Assembly: GCF_963678635.1 (NCBI RefSeq)
Contig: NC_087064.1
Location: 64,287,548-64,351,547, forward strand
DNA: 64,000 bases
Reading direction: 5' to 3'
Source: Symsagittifera roscoffensis
Lineage: Eukaryota; Xenacoelomorpha; Acoela; Convolutidae
A program made the position numbers and the translations under genes. Positions 1-12,764 of the stretch are shown here, one piece after another; position 1 is the stretch's first letter, and every line of letters begins with the position of its first letter. Under the pieces are notes generated by a model. The model was not told where the DNA came from and ran no database searches. It saw only the letters and a program-made list of their open reading frames with translations.

Positions 1-150
1 TTTTCAGAGAGTGTTTCCCCACGAGCGTTTTATTTATTGAGAAAACTATTTGTGTACAAAGTATGCAGTTCACTCTAACTCTCGAAACGTACGTTTTTGA
101 GCTTTTTCTATTTTTATTTGTGTGTCTACAAAATTGTTTAATTAAATACA
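1..150. other. AT-rich flank, nothing recognised
   Basis: Low-complexity AT-rich DNA before the first family A repeat. I see no gene or structured element. Confidence 0.5.
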
Positions 151-700
151 AACAAGACTGCTCGTATCAGGGCGAAGCTCTGAATGTCCCGACCGCCTTT
201 TAAGGTTTATGGAGCAGCATTAATAAGATAAAAAAATTTAAATGAAATAAAATAAAATGAAAAATTTTTTTTCTAAAAGTTGAAATTTGTTAGGAAAATC
301 ATCCCCCCACACGCCATATAAAGTACAAAAAGAGAAATTTCGATCCTTGCAACAAATAAATTTTGACAAATAAGCTTCGTTCAACCAATTTGAAACGATT
401 TATAAGACGAATTAAATCTCCGCTTACGCGTTAATAGCGCGAATTATATCGCGCGTTAATTGTACCAAATTGGTCAAAATGGCCAAAATGCCAATCTTTA
501 AACCCTCATAACTTTACGAAAAACGATCACAAGTGAAATATCTTTTCAAATTTAACCTCAGAACAACAATACTTTTTGAATGATAGAAAAAAAATTCCGT
601 CAAAAATGGCTAGTTTGAAAGTCGAAATTTGTCTGAAGAAAAAAAAACTCACCCCGAGCACAAATATTCCGTTACTTTCGTATCGAAAGTTGGAACAATA
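151..700 (+). repeat. Family A hairpin element, copy 1
   Basis: About 550 bp. The family starts near AACAAGACTGCTCG and ends near GTCGGAACAATA. Every full copy carries a terminal hairpin (CAGGGCGAAGCCCTG), a subterminal GTTCCGAC that reappears inverted as GTCGGAAC at the other end, a middle inverted repeat around GCGCGAATTATATCGCGC, and a second terminal palindrome CTTTCGTATCGAAAG. Homopolymer-rich segments separate these blocks. It has no coding potential. The hairpins and asymmetric inverted ends resemble Helentron-associated nonautonomous elements or foldback elements; the class is inferred, the repeat itself is directly visible. Confidence 0.85.
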
Positions 701-727
701 AGATACCTGACGCAAGCCGTTTACTGG

Positions 728-2061
728 TTCAAAAGAGTTCATGCGATAACTAAATATGGGCAGGGTCCATTCTAGGAAAGATGAGCCATGCAATGATTCA
801 TGCCACGGGCCAGACAAAAAAATACATAAATTAGATTTCAATCGCCATGATGATTGATTGATATGCAAAGCACTTATTACAAAGTTATGTCATTTACTCG
901 GGTTGACCGAAATTTATCCATAAAAAAACATAAAAAACTCTCTTTTCATAAAATTTGCGGGTTTTTTTCACTGATTTTGTGGTGAAGCAGTACCGGATTT
1001 TTTTTTCAAAACTTTGAACTGATTTTCAAATTTGGTTATCACGTGTCGTTAGAGTCAAAAAAACAGTCCTTTAAAAAAGCCTTTTGCTAAAAAAAGGTCC
1101 ATCGTTATGAGTTTCAAGGGCTTGTGCGACTCAATTACCGAAGAAGTTTCAGAATGGGCTTTGACAAGCACTGTTTTTTTTTTCAACTTGAATTAATGCG
1201 TCTGTTGACATCAGCTCATTTAACTGAATAACACTAATTACACTCAATTAAAAACCTCCAATCATTTTAATTTCATATTTGGAAATTGTTTTTTTTTATG
1301 TCTCATTATTGGAAATTGTAATTTTCACCCAAAAAAACTTATTTTTTGTCAACAGTTTGTTTTATTTGATTCAAAGAGATACAACATTTAATACTAAAAA
1401 GTTGCATTTTTTTTGAAACCATGACAACTGTATGAGTAATATTTTTTCTACTTGCATTCAATCTATGAAGCTGTACGAATTGCGTTTTCGGTGTATTGAG
1501 ATCGACCGTGATAATCAAATTGACGAAATTCTTAAAAAATTGCTTTGGATTTTCAAACTTTGGACCCAAGATCAGTTCAGAAAAAAAAAGAAATCTAATC
1601 AATGATGTCTACTTTTTTGAAGTTTTAAACAGTCTGAAATAGGTTTTCGTAAATATGCATTTAGTGTTGTTTTGTGTATGCGATGTGATGAGAAGCAAAA
1701 AAAAAGGTTCAAGCGTTAATAAATGATTCCGAACAAAAACACAAAACAAAATTTTTGGCAAAAAGTTTTTTTTTGTTAAAAAATCTTCCAAGAGCAGCCA
1801 AATGAAACTCGAAAAACTCTTTTTGGGAGTAAACTAAGCTTTTCAATACCAATATCAATACTCATAATTCAGAGAGAAAAAATTTTTATGACTTCTAACC
1901 AGGCGTAAAAAAAAGATAGCTAAGTTTGGGATTAAAATTAAACAGATTTGAACAATGCCATGATTTGAATCAATGCATCGACGTTTTACTAAAGCTCCGG
2001 TTTTTAAATCAAATGTTGATAACAGAAGTCGGTTTAAATTCTGATTTTAACAATTAACAAT
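728..2061 (+). repeat. Segmental duplication, copy 1
   Basis: Positions 728-1135 match 3991-4593, and 1136-2061 match about 6061-7506, in the same order and orientation. Both copies are followed by a family A element at the same junction (2062 and 7507), so the element was present before the duplication. The second copy carries about 1.5 kb of extra sequence (4594-6060). The short AT-rich reading frames inside are not conserved between copies and are unlikely to be genes. Confidence 0.8.
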
Positions 2062-2575
2062 AACAAGATTGCTCGTATCAGGGCAAAGCCTTGAATGTTC
2101 CGACTGCTTTTTAAGGTTTATGGATCAGTAATAACCTATCAAAATTAGAAATTCATGAAAATTCATGAAATTTATGAAAATCATCCCCCCACACGCCATA
2201 TAAAGTACAACCGATACCGCTCCTTGTAACATATCAATTATGGCAAATCAGCTTCTTTCAACCAATTTGGAGCAATTTCTAAGACCTATTAAATCTCCGC
2301 TTACACGTTAATGGCGCGAATTATATCGCGCGTTAATTGTCCCAAATTGGTCAAAATGACCAAAATGGCAAGCTTTAAACCCTCATAACTTTACGAAAAA
2401 TGATCATAGGTGAAATATCTTTTCAAATTTAAGCTCAGGACAACAATATCTTTTGAATGATATAAAAAATTTCCGTCAAAAATGGCTAGCTAAAAAGTCG
2501 AAATTTGTCTGAAGAAAAAAAACCCACCCCGAGCACAAATATTCCGTTACTTTCGTATCGAAAGTCGGAACAATA
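2062..2575 (+). repeat. Family A element, copy 2
   Basis: A full copy with the terminal hairpin, the central palindrome and the CTTTCGTATCGAAAG end. It lies in the segmental duplication and corresponds to the copy at 7507. Confidence 0.85.
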
Positions 2576-3990
2576 AGTCTTACAAATAAATTTGTTTCCA
2601 ACCTAAATCAATATGGGAGGATGTACGGTTTATCTAAAACAAACACAAAAAACGCTAACAAAAAGGCAAACGCGAAACTCCGAAAAACTATTTTGATTTA
2701 ATTATAGTTTGAATGTCAAAATTATTTGGAAAACTGAAAACTTTTTATTATACAGTTGTTTAAAACGATAAAAAATTGTCATCGATGTCAACCGATCGCT
2801 TTCTGATCTCATTTGCAAAATATTCTTGTCTTAGGAGACACTGACAAGACAATCAAGAATAGTTGTTTGCCTTGCAAATAGTAGAGAACTTTTTACCTTC
2901 TTTACTCTAATGAAATGATTTTCTTAAAACAGAACTTTGACACAATTTTGACGACAAAATTATCTTCTTTTCAGCAGAATTGACATTTATGAAAATTAAT
3001 GAGACTAAATAACAAAGTACTTTACATTTGAAACAAAGTTTTTGTCTCTTTTAATGAGGTAATTATTCTGCCCATGAAGAAAAAGAGGTTGATGTTCAAC
3101 ACACCGCCATATCATCAACAATACCACCACATCTACAAATCACCGTTTCTTGAAGCCGAATTTACATCGGAATAATTTAACAATTACATAACAACAGTAA
3201 CAATCTGTTGTTAGGTTGTATAACAAAAACAGTCTTCGGCATGTGGGGTGATCACTTTAATTTGGGCTTGTTGGACAACGACCGACATTAGGACACAGAT
3301 GATTGAGAGTAATAAAAGCTTCGGAACCGAGTAGATAACAAACTAAAAAGAATTCTTGTCTCTTTATTGAAGTATTTGCCGAGCGAGTCAATCGAAATGG
3401 TAATCTCCGCTCTAAATTGATCTGACAACCAAAATTTATTTTAATGCACCAAGCCAAACGACCTAAAAAGAGAACTAAATCAACTACTTCAAAAGCAAAA
3501 AAAAATCGACTTTGAGTATCAAATTTTGAATAGCCAGGCAGGCAACATTTGAAATTTCGTTGCTAGTTGGCGACTGGATAAAACTATTACGATGCATATT
3601 GAGATAGTCACAAAATAGAAGCAGTATTGATTTAGGAAATAGAGCAAGTCGCAAAATAGAAGCAGTATTGATTTAGGACTTAGAGCAGGCTCCGTGATTA
3701 TAATGATGGATTAAATGCCCTCATTTGCATGCTTAAAGTTTTAAATCCTGAATTAAAAGTGTTTTAATTTTGCAGATGTTGTAGCATCCTTACTTTAGTA
3801 TAACACTGATAATCTTTACTCGCTCCATATACATTTTCATCTCTAAAATATATGAATTCGTTGGGGTGGGAAGCTTTACGCGAGGCCAAACTGTGCACTG
3901 AATAGTAGCACAGTTTTGTGTCTGTATGTTCCTGAATTCCAGAGACAACAGATTTCGGGTGTTTCATTTGTCTTCATTTTCCATATCTGC
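2576..3990. other. No gene seen; short tandem duplication at 3611-3692
   Basis: AT-rich DNA with no convincing coding signal. A 41-bp unit beginning CAAAATAGAAGCAGTATTG is repeated twice at 3611-3651 and 3652-3692. A ~67-bp segment at 3886-3952 recurs in diverged form at 11346-11411. Confidence 0.5.
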
Positions 3991-6900
3991 AAAAGGGTTC
4001 ATGCGATAACCAAATATGGGCAGGGTCCATTCTAGGCAAGATGAGCCATGCAATGATTCATGCCATGGGCCATACAAAATAAGCATAAATTATATTTCAA
4101 TTGCCATGATGATAAATATGCATATAGCACCTATTGGAATGTTATGTAATTTATAAAAGACCAAAACTTAACCACAAAAAAACTCTCTTTTCGTAAACTT
4201 TGCATATATGAAACTTCTAGAGGTTGTCCGGTTTCGCATGTTCGCAAAAAGATATTTATTATCTGGGATTGATCTGCCAGTAATAATCAGTACAGTTTCA
4301 GGTTAAACTCAGTAATATGATTTTTTGTACTTTTCCAGGGCAGTGAAACATGAAAAAATAGTACTATCAGAACTGTGGTGTGCGGTGAAATACTGTAACA
4401 GTACTGTTGTTTTTTTTCACTGATTTTGTGCTGAAGCAGTACCGGAGTTTTTTTTTTTCAATACTTCGAACTGATTTTCAAGTTTGGTCAGTACGTGTCG
4501 TTAGAGTCGAAAAAAAATCCTTTAAAAAGGCCTTTTGCTATGAAAAAGGGTTATCGTTGTGAGTTTTAAGGGCTTGTGCGACTCAATTTTCCAAAACGTG
4601 ATAATTTTTGGTTAAAAAAAAACATATAAATTATATTTTTTTTACAGCCCGGTTGAAAATATATTTTTTTCATACCCCGAAGCAGAAATCAGCTGAAAAC
4701 GACCAAACCGCAGTTTTTCTGCGAAAAAAAAATATTTTAGCATTGGTATCTAGAAGTCTTGAACTAAATATTCTTTGAAATACGGAAATTTTTGTTCAAA
4801 AGATGGAAAAAAAAACAATATTTTTTCGAAAACAGTGGTGCACAACCCCACAAATGCAAATCAGATGACAACGACCTAACAACGCAGTTTTTTTAATGAA
4901 AAAAGTAGAAATTTGTGAGCGTTGTTAGTTATAAGGCTTGATTAAGTAAGTATGCCTACAAACACGGCAATTTTTGTCTAATATATGAAAAAAAAATACT
5001 GTTAAAAGTATATTTGAACTCATTTTTTTAATCTTTTTGTTGTTTTGAGATGAACCATTCAATAGAGATCAAGCACTGAAAACCAATCAGTTTTTGCCTA
5101 AGAATGAGTGCTATCTGACAGTGGCAAGGAAAACCCTATTTTCGTTTTTAGGGCCTTAAAGGGGTGACAGGAATTCTGCTTCTAAAAGCCTTTGCTGCAC
5201 TTTTTTGGGAAATCAAAAATTGTGAGTTACGCATGAAAACTAATTTAATTAACTGCCTTGGATCAAGAGTGCTGTTCAAACTTCAATGTGATTTCGATGC
5301 TCAAAAGCTCTACGGTTTCGTTGAAAGTTATATGAATTTGGTTTTAAAGGCTCCAAAGTAACAATGTTGGACCCGGTCTTCCAGAAAAGGTGGTCGATTA
5401 GGAAGCCTTATCCGGTGAGCGAATCAGTTTGCGAGCTCTGATTTAAAAAATAGCAGATATAAAACTGACAAAAAAGACTACTTCAGCTCATTAACTCTGC
5501 TCTCTGCCTCTCTATCTCAGTTTGCACATTTTGCTGGCTCTGTTACTTGTAATTTTTTCATGCTTAGATGCAATTGAAATTTGACTTCAAACAGTAAGAC
5601 TTCTCGGATGCAGTACAGAAGTACAATTTTTCCAAAAGAACGAGTTAGGATACCTCATGTTTGTATTGGTGCTTGTCATACCCGAGAATCCGTAGTAAAA
5701 TCAAAAACTCCACTGATTTAGTAGTGGCCAGTTTTATTAGTTTCAAAAACAGTACTAATTCAGTACTGAATGAGTACTGTAACAGTACTGCAAATTTTTG
5801 TCCTGATTTTTTCACTGATCATTGCTATTGTGGTACTTGCTCAGTACTGTAACAGTACTGTTTTTATACTGTTGCATTTCTGAAACAGAAGTGATTTTTA
5901 CTGGGAGACCAATCCAGGATGTTAATCGTGTCTGCCAACTGTGATTTAGATGTGCATATCTTTATATAATTTCACACTCGTCCTTTCCCGTCACAGTTGT
6001 GATCAGGAGTGATCTAGTAACGGAAATATAAATTGAGTGATCAGGTCTGGAATTACAGAAAAAATTTCAGGTGGGCTGTGACAAGCACTGTTTTTTTTTT
6101 TCAACTTGAATTAATGCGTTTCTTGACATTAGCTCATTTAACTATTTAACACTAATTACACTCAATTTATAAACCTCCAATCAATTTAATTTCATATTTG
6201 GAAATTGGAAATTGTTTTATTTTTATTTTTTAGAATTGGAAGTTGTAATTTTCACCCAAAAAAACTTAGTTTTTGTCAACAGTTTGTTTTATTTGATTCA
6301 AATAGCTACAACATTTAGTAGTAAAAAGTTGCATTTTTTTGAAACTATGACAACTGTATGAGTAATGATTTCTTACTTGCATTTGATCTATGAAGCTGTA
6401 TGAAATGCGTTTTCGGTGTATTGAGATCGACCGTGATAATCAAATTGACGAAAATCTTAAAAAACTGCTTTGGATTTTCAAACTTTGGACCCAAGATCAT
6501 ATGAGACTAAAAAAGAAATCTAATCAATGATGTGCCTGCTTTTTTGAATTATTAAATAGTCTGAAATAGGTTTTTGTAAATATGCGTTTAGTGTTGTTTT
6601 TGTATGCGATTTGATGAGAAACAAAAAAAGGTTCAATCGTCAATAGATGATTCCGAACAAAAACACAATGCAATATTTTTGGCAAAAAGTTTTTTTTTGA
6701 TTTAAAAAACTTCCAAAAGCAGCCGAATGAAACTCCAAAAACTTTTTTCTAAGATTTTTTCTAAGCAGAGTAAACTAAGCTTTTCTCAATTCGTAAGAAA
6801 AGGTTTTTTATAAAAACACTTAATCGTCTGCTCTATTTGCTCGAAATTTAAACAACACACAAAAAATTTAAACCGATTTTTTCCCGATATTGAGATTTTT

Positions 6901-7506
6901 TAAGACAGTTTTTATGGTCGTACAAATAAGGGCTATAATGGCTGTAAAACGATGTGGCACCTGTTTGACAATGATGACAAACCGATTACAAAAGTACTCC
7001 CCACTTTAAGCGGTCGAACCAAAAGTTGTAAAAGTGACTAATCAAAAAAATTTGAAAAACCCATAAGCCAAAATGGGCATATACAAGATGAGATAACGTG
7101 AAGAAGTTCAGACATGTCGTTTTTAAAAGCTGAGAAAAAATAAATTCCAACAAAGAGACGTAATGTTGTCTTGACATTGATTTGTTCCCAAAATGAGTTT
7201 GACTTCTTCAAATTTTCTGAGGTTAAAAACAACAAAACTTTGAATATGAAGAATCATGGCATTGAAAAAAATATTACAATATCAATACTCATAATTCAGA
7301 GAGAAAAAATTTTTATGGCTTCTAACCAGGTGTAAAAAAATATAGCTAAATTTGGGGCTAAAATTAAACAGATTTGAACAATGTCATGATATGAACAAAT
7401 GCTCGCAAAAAACTCCTTTTAGCCGACGTTTTACTGAAGCTCTGGAATTTAAATCAAATATTTATACCAGAGATCGGTTTAAATTTTGATTTTAACAATA
7501 AACAAT
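3991..7506 (+). repeat. Segmental duplication, copy 2, with 1.5-kb extra segment
   Basis: Positions 3991-4593 correspond to 728-1135, with additional sequence around 4206-4400. Positions 6061-7506 correspond to 1136-2061. The intervening 4594-6060 has no counterpart in copy 1. The extra segments contain three copies of CAGTACTGTAACAGTACTG or near variants (about 4388, 5776 and 5842), which suggests they belong to one mobile sequence. No gene is supported. Confidence 0.7.
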
Positions 7507-7955
7507 AACAAGATTGCTCGTATCAGGGCAAAGCCCTGAATGTTCCGACTTGCTTTTTAAGGTTTATGGATGCCACCTACAAAAATTTAAAAAAAAATTA
7601 AAAAAATCTGAAATTTGAAACTTTTCATGAAAACCATCCCCCCACACGCCATATAAAGTACAAAAGGATAGATATCGCTCCTTGTAACAAATCAATTATG
7701 GCAAATAAGCTTCTTTCAACCAATTTGAACTGATTTCTAAGACGGATCAAATCTCCGCTTACACATTAATAGCGCAAAATATATCGCGCGTTAATTGACC
7801 CAAATTGGCCAAAATGGCAACCTTTGAACCCTCATAATTTTACGAAAAACGGTTTCAAATTTAAGCTCAAGACAAAAATAGTTTGCGAAAAAAATCAAGA
7901 AGTTCCGACAAAAATCGCCAGTTAAAAAGTCGAAGTTTGTCTGAAGAAAAAAGCT
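7507..7955 (+). repeat. Family A element, copy 3, 3'-truncated
   Basis: The start hairpin and central block are present. Similarity stops soon after the TCTGAAGAAAAAA segment, so the CTTTCGTATCGAAAG terminus is lost. It corresponds to copy 2 in the segmental duplication. Confidence 0.8.
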
Positions 7956-10473
7956 ACCGAAACAAAACAGCCAGAGCAACAGAAAAAAATTGTCGTAATC
8001 AAAACAATGTTAGTTGTCGAGGGACAATAAAAATTTTTATCACACTCCTATTTGTAAAGTTTTCACGTTTTTAACGTAATTTTGTCTGTTTCAAAGCATC
8101 ACTGGCAGGTTTATAACCAGATTAAAATGAAATAACCTATGTTTTTTAGACAAACAAATTTTTAACCGGTAACTCAAGGTCAACTAAAACAACATTGAGA
8201 CTAGCATAAAAATAAACTGCAAAATAACCAAAACGCATCAATACATTAGAACAACGGTGTCCCACTCTTAGCACCAACGTTAGTTAACCTCCTATTCTTA
8301 CACACCTTACTTTATAACCCTGTGACAAAAAAACCCACATTATTTTAACCCTCTTTTTAAACCGATATGTTTTTTTCAAAATTAGTCCTCATGTAATCAT
8401 AACAGTAACCCAATTAAGTGTACTAATTGAGGCCAGAGAAACCAGTCTTAATTCCCTTGATACCTCTAGTATCTCAAAATTAATTGGAATTCGATTAGCT
8501 AAAGAATTAAGTCCACATTCACGCGTTTAAAACAACCTGCGTGGTGCTAATCAAAGCATCAAAAGATTTTTAAAAAATTTTAATTCACAATTTACATGAA
8601 TTCTGTTCAAATCTAAACCGCATTTAGCAGCGTGCACGTTATTTCGTTTCAAATCGGAAACTTTTTCGCAATTAAGACTTTGATGTTTACCAACGCTATG
8701 GTTTCGAACCCTTTCAAATTAGTTTCATTTTGATTCCAATAATTGATATTAAAAAATTGTTATATTGTACGGATTTAACTAAATCTCGGGTATTATGAAA
8801 GGGGATTAAAGAGAAGGGGTGAAAAACACGGGGTGATAAGTTTGGGAGCCAATAACAAAAAAAAATTATAGCTATGCAAGCATTAGGAAGTTCAAAGAAA
8901 ACCACTAAAAAAAGCAAAATACGACTAAAGCTTGAAAAACGAAAAACTAAAACTAAAACTATTTCAAATTGTTGCAATGGTCGGCAAACAAAATATTTGG
9001 AAGAAACCTCATTTTCCTTAGCTACCTTGTATTAATATTCACTAGCGACAGATAAAGCCTAAAACTTAAGTCAACACAAGGTTGTTATCTACCTTTAAAT
9101 TGCCCAATAGTTATTGTTCCGATCATTTAAAAAATGTGGAGTAACTTGTATTTGGTAGTGTTTTACTGGTTTTTCTTTTTGCTTTTCAGGAAAAATCAAT
9201 TAACACTAAAAATCATTGGAATGTGTCAAGTGATATATCAAAAAGAAACCCGTTCAATCATGATTCGAACGAGATTGAAATTTTTCTAAAGTTCTTCTCC
9301 GAATGTTATGAAAACCGGTTTTAGTTACTTGAGTTTTACTATAACTTCGAGCGAGTAAAGCGATCAAGTAACGTTCGTTTTATTTAAAAAAAATTCATTC
9401 AACTTTGCTAAAAATAAACTTTGGAAACTTCATTAAACGCTTTCTCGGCCAGAAAAAGATCCCTACAAATTTAAATATTCAGTGAAAAAAGTTTATGACA
9501 ATTTTTATTTTTTTTCTTTTCATTTTTTCGTTCATTTGCTTTTTGAAGTTAATTTTAGCTTTTTATGCCTGATTCACTAACTTTATACGCGATTTTATGT
9601 ATAGTTCTTTAATCACACCACGCAGAATGAGCGACGAAAATTTAAAAATAACTTTTTACGAATGTGATCGGAACATTCTGCTGTCCCTGTTTTCTTGTAT
9701 TGCAATAGCTGAATGTTGTATTGCAATGTTCTATTGTAAAAACTGCCAATTATTTATTGATAAGCTACTCGAGGAAGTCAATTGTAGAGTGGCTTATTCA
9801 GCAAGTTTAGGATTTTATTACTAAAGTTTTGATGAATCTTACTAACTGGAAAAGATTTACCGCTGTCCAAATTGTTTTTACTGAAACTACCAATAATTCT
9901 AAACTGAGGTTCCCTTAAATGCACAGATAACTTTAAACTCACTCGTATAAATTGAAAGCGGTAAAAATCAAGCCAGCGACCTACGTCTTGTGAATTGGCT
10001 CAACCGTAAAATTCCCAACCCCCAAATCAGTTTAGAAGGGAGAAAAAATGGAATTTTTATAAGCTAACTTTGGTTCTAGCCTAGATTTGTTCAAAATTAA
10101 CCGTACTACACAAAATGGAATTAAAACATTAATTTGTGTAATTAATAGCATACAAATGCAATCATGCATAAAATGTTTAGAAAAAAATATTATATGTGCA
10201 CGTTTGTATGAAATGTTAATTTTATACAGAATTTTTTTTAGAAAAAAAACATGCTTGGGGAGGGCATTTTTGGTATGTCAATTAGGGGGGGATTGAATGC
10301 TCGAACCTGTAAACTTGATTACTAGTTTGATGCGACATCAAATTATCACTGTTATCTATCATTGTTTTCTATATGCTTCCATAAAGTTGTTGAAGAACTG
10401 CTATTCGTTAGTACAGTTTTGCGGCCAGCCCAAGCCCAACAAAGGCTTCCTAGCTGGATTGAAATTTTATATA
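7956..10473. other. AT-rich intergenic DNA, no gene seen
   Basis: No exon-like GC-rich island, no recognisable protein motif and no strong repeat on either strand. Open frames here are under 90 codons and AT-driven. Confidence 0.5.
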
Positions 10474-11013
10474 GACAAGACTGCTCGTATCAGGGCGAAG
10501 CCCTGAATGTTCCGACAGCCTTTTAATGTTTATGGAGCAGTAATAACATTTAAGAAATTAAACGAAATGAAACAAAATGAATTTTTTTTCTTCTAAAATT
10601 TGAATTTTTTAAATGAAAATCATCCCCCCACACGCCATTAAAAAGTACAAAAGGATAGATTTCGCTCCTTGTAACAAATCAATTATGGCAAATAAGCTTC
10701 TTTCAACCAATTTGGAACAATTTCTAAGACGGATTAACTCTCCGCTTACGCGTTAATAGCGCGAAATATTTCGCGCGTTAATTGTCCCAAATTGACCAAA
10801 ATGGCAATCTTTAAACCCCCGTAACTTTACGAAAAATGATCACAGGTAAAATATCTTTTCAAATTTAAGCTCAGGACAACAATACCTTTTGAATGATATA
10901 AAAAAATTCCGTCAAAAATGGCTAGTTAAAAAGTCGAAATTTGTCTGAAGAAAAAAAAAACCCACCCCGAGCACAAATATTCCGTTACTTTCGTATCGAA
11001 AGTCGGAACAATA
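10474..11013 (+). repeat. Family A element, copy 4
   Basis: A full copy, ending GTCGGAACAATA. It faces copy 5 (11866-12406, minus) across about 850 bp, giving a long interrupted inverted repeat. Confidence 0.85.
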
Positions 11014-11865
11014 ACCTTATGTAACTTTCTGTGTTTTCTGTATCGAAAATATTTATTTCTCGTTTAACATTAGTAGCATATAATTTCTAGAGAGAATAAT
11101 TTAAAATCAGTTCACTGCTCAATCGCAACGAGAAAAACAATTTTTCTACATGTTTTGTTTATACACAATAGTAATAGCAATACAAATGCTAAGGCCCAGC
11201 GGATATTGCAAACTTCAGTTACCGGTAGATCGGGTGTTTCTGCCGCAACGGCAGATTTTTTAAGCCAGAATATTTATTTAAATTTGGGTATTTTCAGATC
11301 GGATTAAAAAATTTTCATCAAAATTGCTGCTTCATTTCTCATTACGAGGCCAAACTGTGCAATAGATAGATGCACAATTTTGTGTCTGTATAATCCTGGA
11401 TTCCAGAGACAAGTCTTCAAACATGTTAAAACTTTGTCGGAACGATCAAAGAAAATTAAAGAACAAAAGAAGAACAAAGGGAGCGTCCTTTTTGCGGAAT
11501 CCGCTTACAAGGCACAAAATGCACAGTTTGGCGTCGTAATGCTCGCCAGAAAAAAATTGTTCGGTACGGAAAACTATAAAACATTCTTTTTCTGCTTTTG
11601 AAAGAAATAAGTTGATTCTCTACTTTTTTTTGATACAACATTGTTTTTATTCATACTCTATATTAAACTTTTTTATGATGACTAATTGAGTCTTCGTTTC
11701 AGATATTTTTCATCCGGAGTAATCGAAGGAACCAAAAGATACAGCCATCAGTTTTGGCTTAAGTTTGAAATTTGTTTCGTTTTGAAAAGATTATTCCTGG
11801 TTATCGAAACTGCTTCGATGACACTGCTGAATTTTGTTTTAATATTTCGAGTCAAAATTTGATTT
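11014..11865. other. Spacer between inverted family A copies
   Basis: No gene recognised. Positions 11346-11411 share a ~67-bp dispersed segment (GAGGCCAAACTGTGCA and onward) with 3886-3952. Confidence 0.5.
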
Positions 11866-12406
11866 TTGCTCCGACTTTCGATACGAAAGTAACGGAATAT
11901 TTATTTGTGTTCGGGGTGGGATTTTTTTTCTTCAGACAAATTTCGACTTTTTAGCTAGCCATTTTCGACGGAATTTTTTTATATCATTCGAAAAGTATTG
12001 TTGTCCTGAACTCAAATTTGAAAAGATATTTCACCTGTGATCATTTTTCGTAGAGTTACGGGGGCTTAAGCATTGCCATTTTGGCCAATTTGGGACAACT
12101 AACGCGCGATTTATTTCGCGCTAATGACGCGTAAGCGGAGAGTTAATCCGTCTTATAAATCGTTCCAAATTGGTTGAAAGAAGCTTATTTGCCATAATTG
12201 GTTTCTTACAAGGAGTAAAATCTATCCTTTTGTACTTCATATGGCGTGTGGGGGGATGATTTTCATTAAAAAATTTAAAATTTTAGAAATTTTTTTTTGC
12301 TTTTGGTTTTATTACATTTTTAATTTTTTAATGTTATTGCTGTTCCGTAAACCTTAAAAGGTAGTCGGAACATTCAGGGCTTCGTCCTGATACAAGCAGT
12401 CTTGTT
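11866..12406 (-). repeat. Family A element, copy 5
   Basis: A full copy on the minus strand. On the plus strand it reads from TCCGACTTTCGATACGAAAG to the inverted end hairpin and CAGTCTTGTT. Confidence 0.85.
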
Positions 12407-12764
12407 AGGTTTTGTTCATGCCTTTTCGTCGATAGATTGCATAGTTATTGATTTTTTTAAACGTTTTTACAATACTTTTACGAAACTGTTTCTCTGTAAT
12501 TTTTCTCTAATGCAAAAATTTCATTTTCTGCAATACAGAAACAAGAATGGTAACAATTTGGATTGCAAAAACAGCTATTTTGGCTCGCAAATTAGCTAAA
12601 AGTTATTTGTTTGATCGAGGGCATCAGTGACAATTCTACAACGCAAAAAATGTATGAGAATGTGTATTCACTGCTGAGGTGAATTTGTTATGCAGTGCTT
12701 CACAGTGATCTAAGCCAAAACAACGAACGGAATCAAAATGAAATTTAAAAAATCGTAATTAACT
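12407..12764. other. AT-rich spacer, nothing recognised
   Basis: No gene or clear repeat seen. Confidence 0.4.

Noticed and set aside
527-868. 113-codon minus-strand frame in the first family A copy
   Set aside because: It runs across the repeat boundary, and is not conserved in other family A copies; AT- and T-rich composition explains it.
8714-9824. Several 75-87 codon frames in the 8.7-9.8 kb region
   Set aside because: Low-complexity hydrophobic translations, no splice-consistent partners and no exon-like GC rise.
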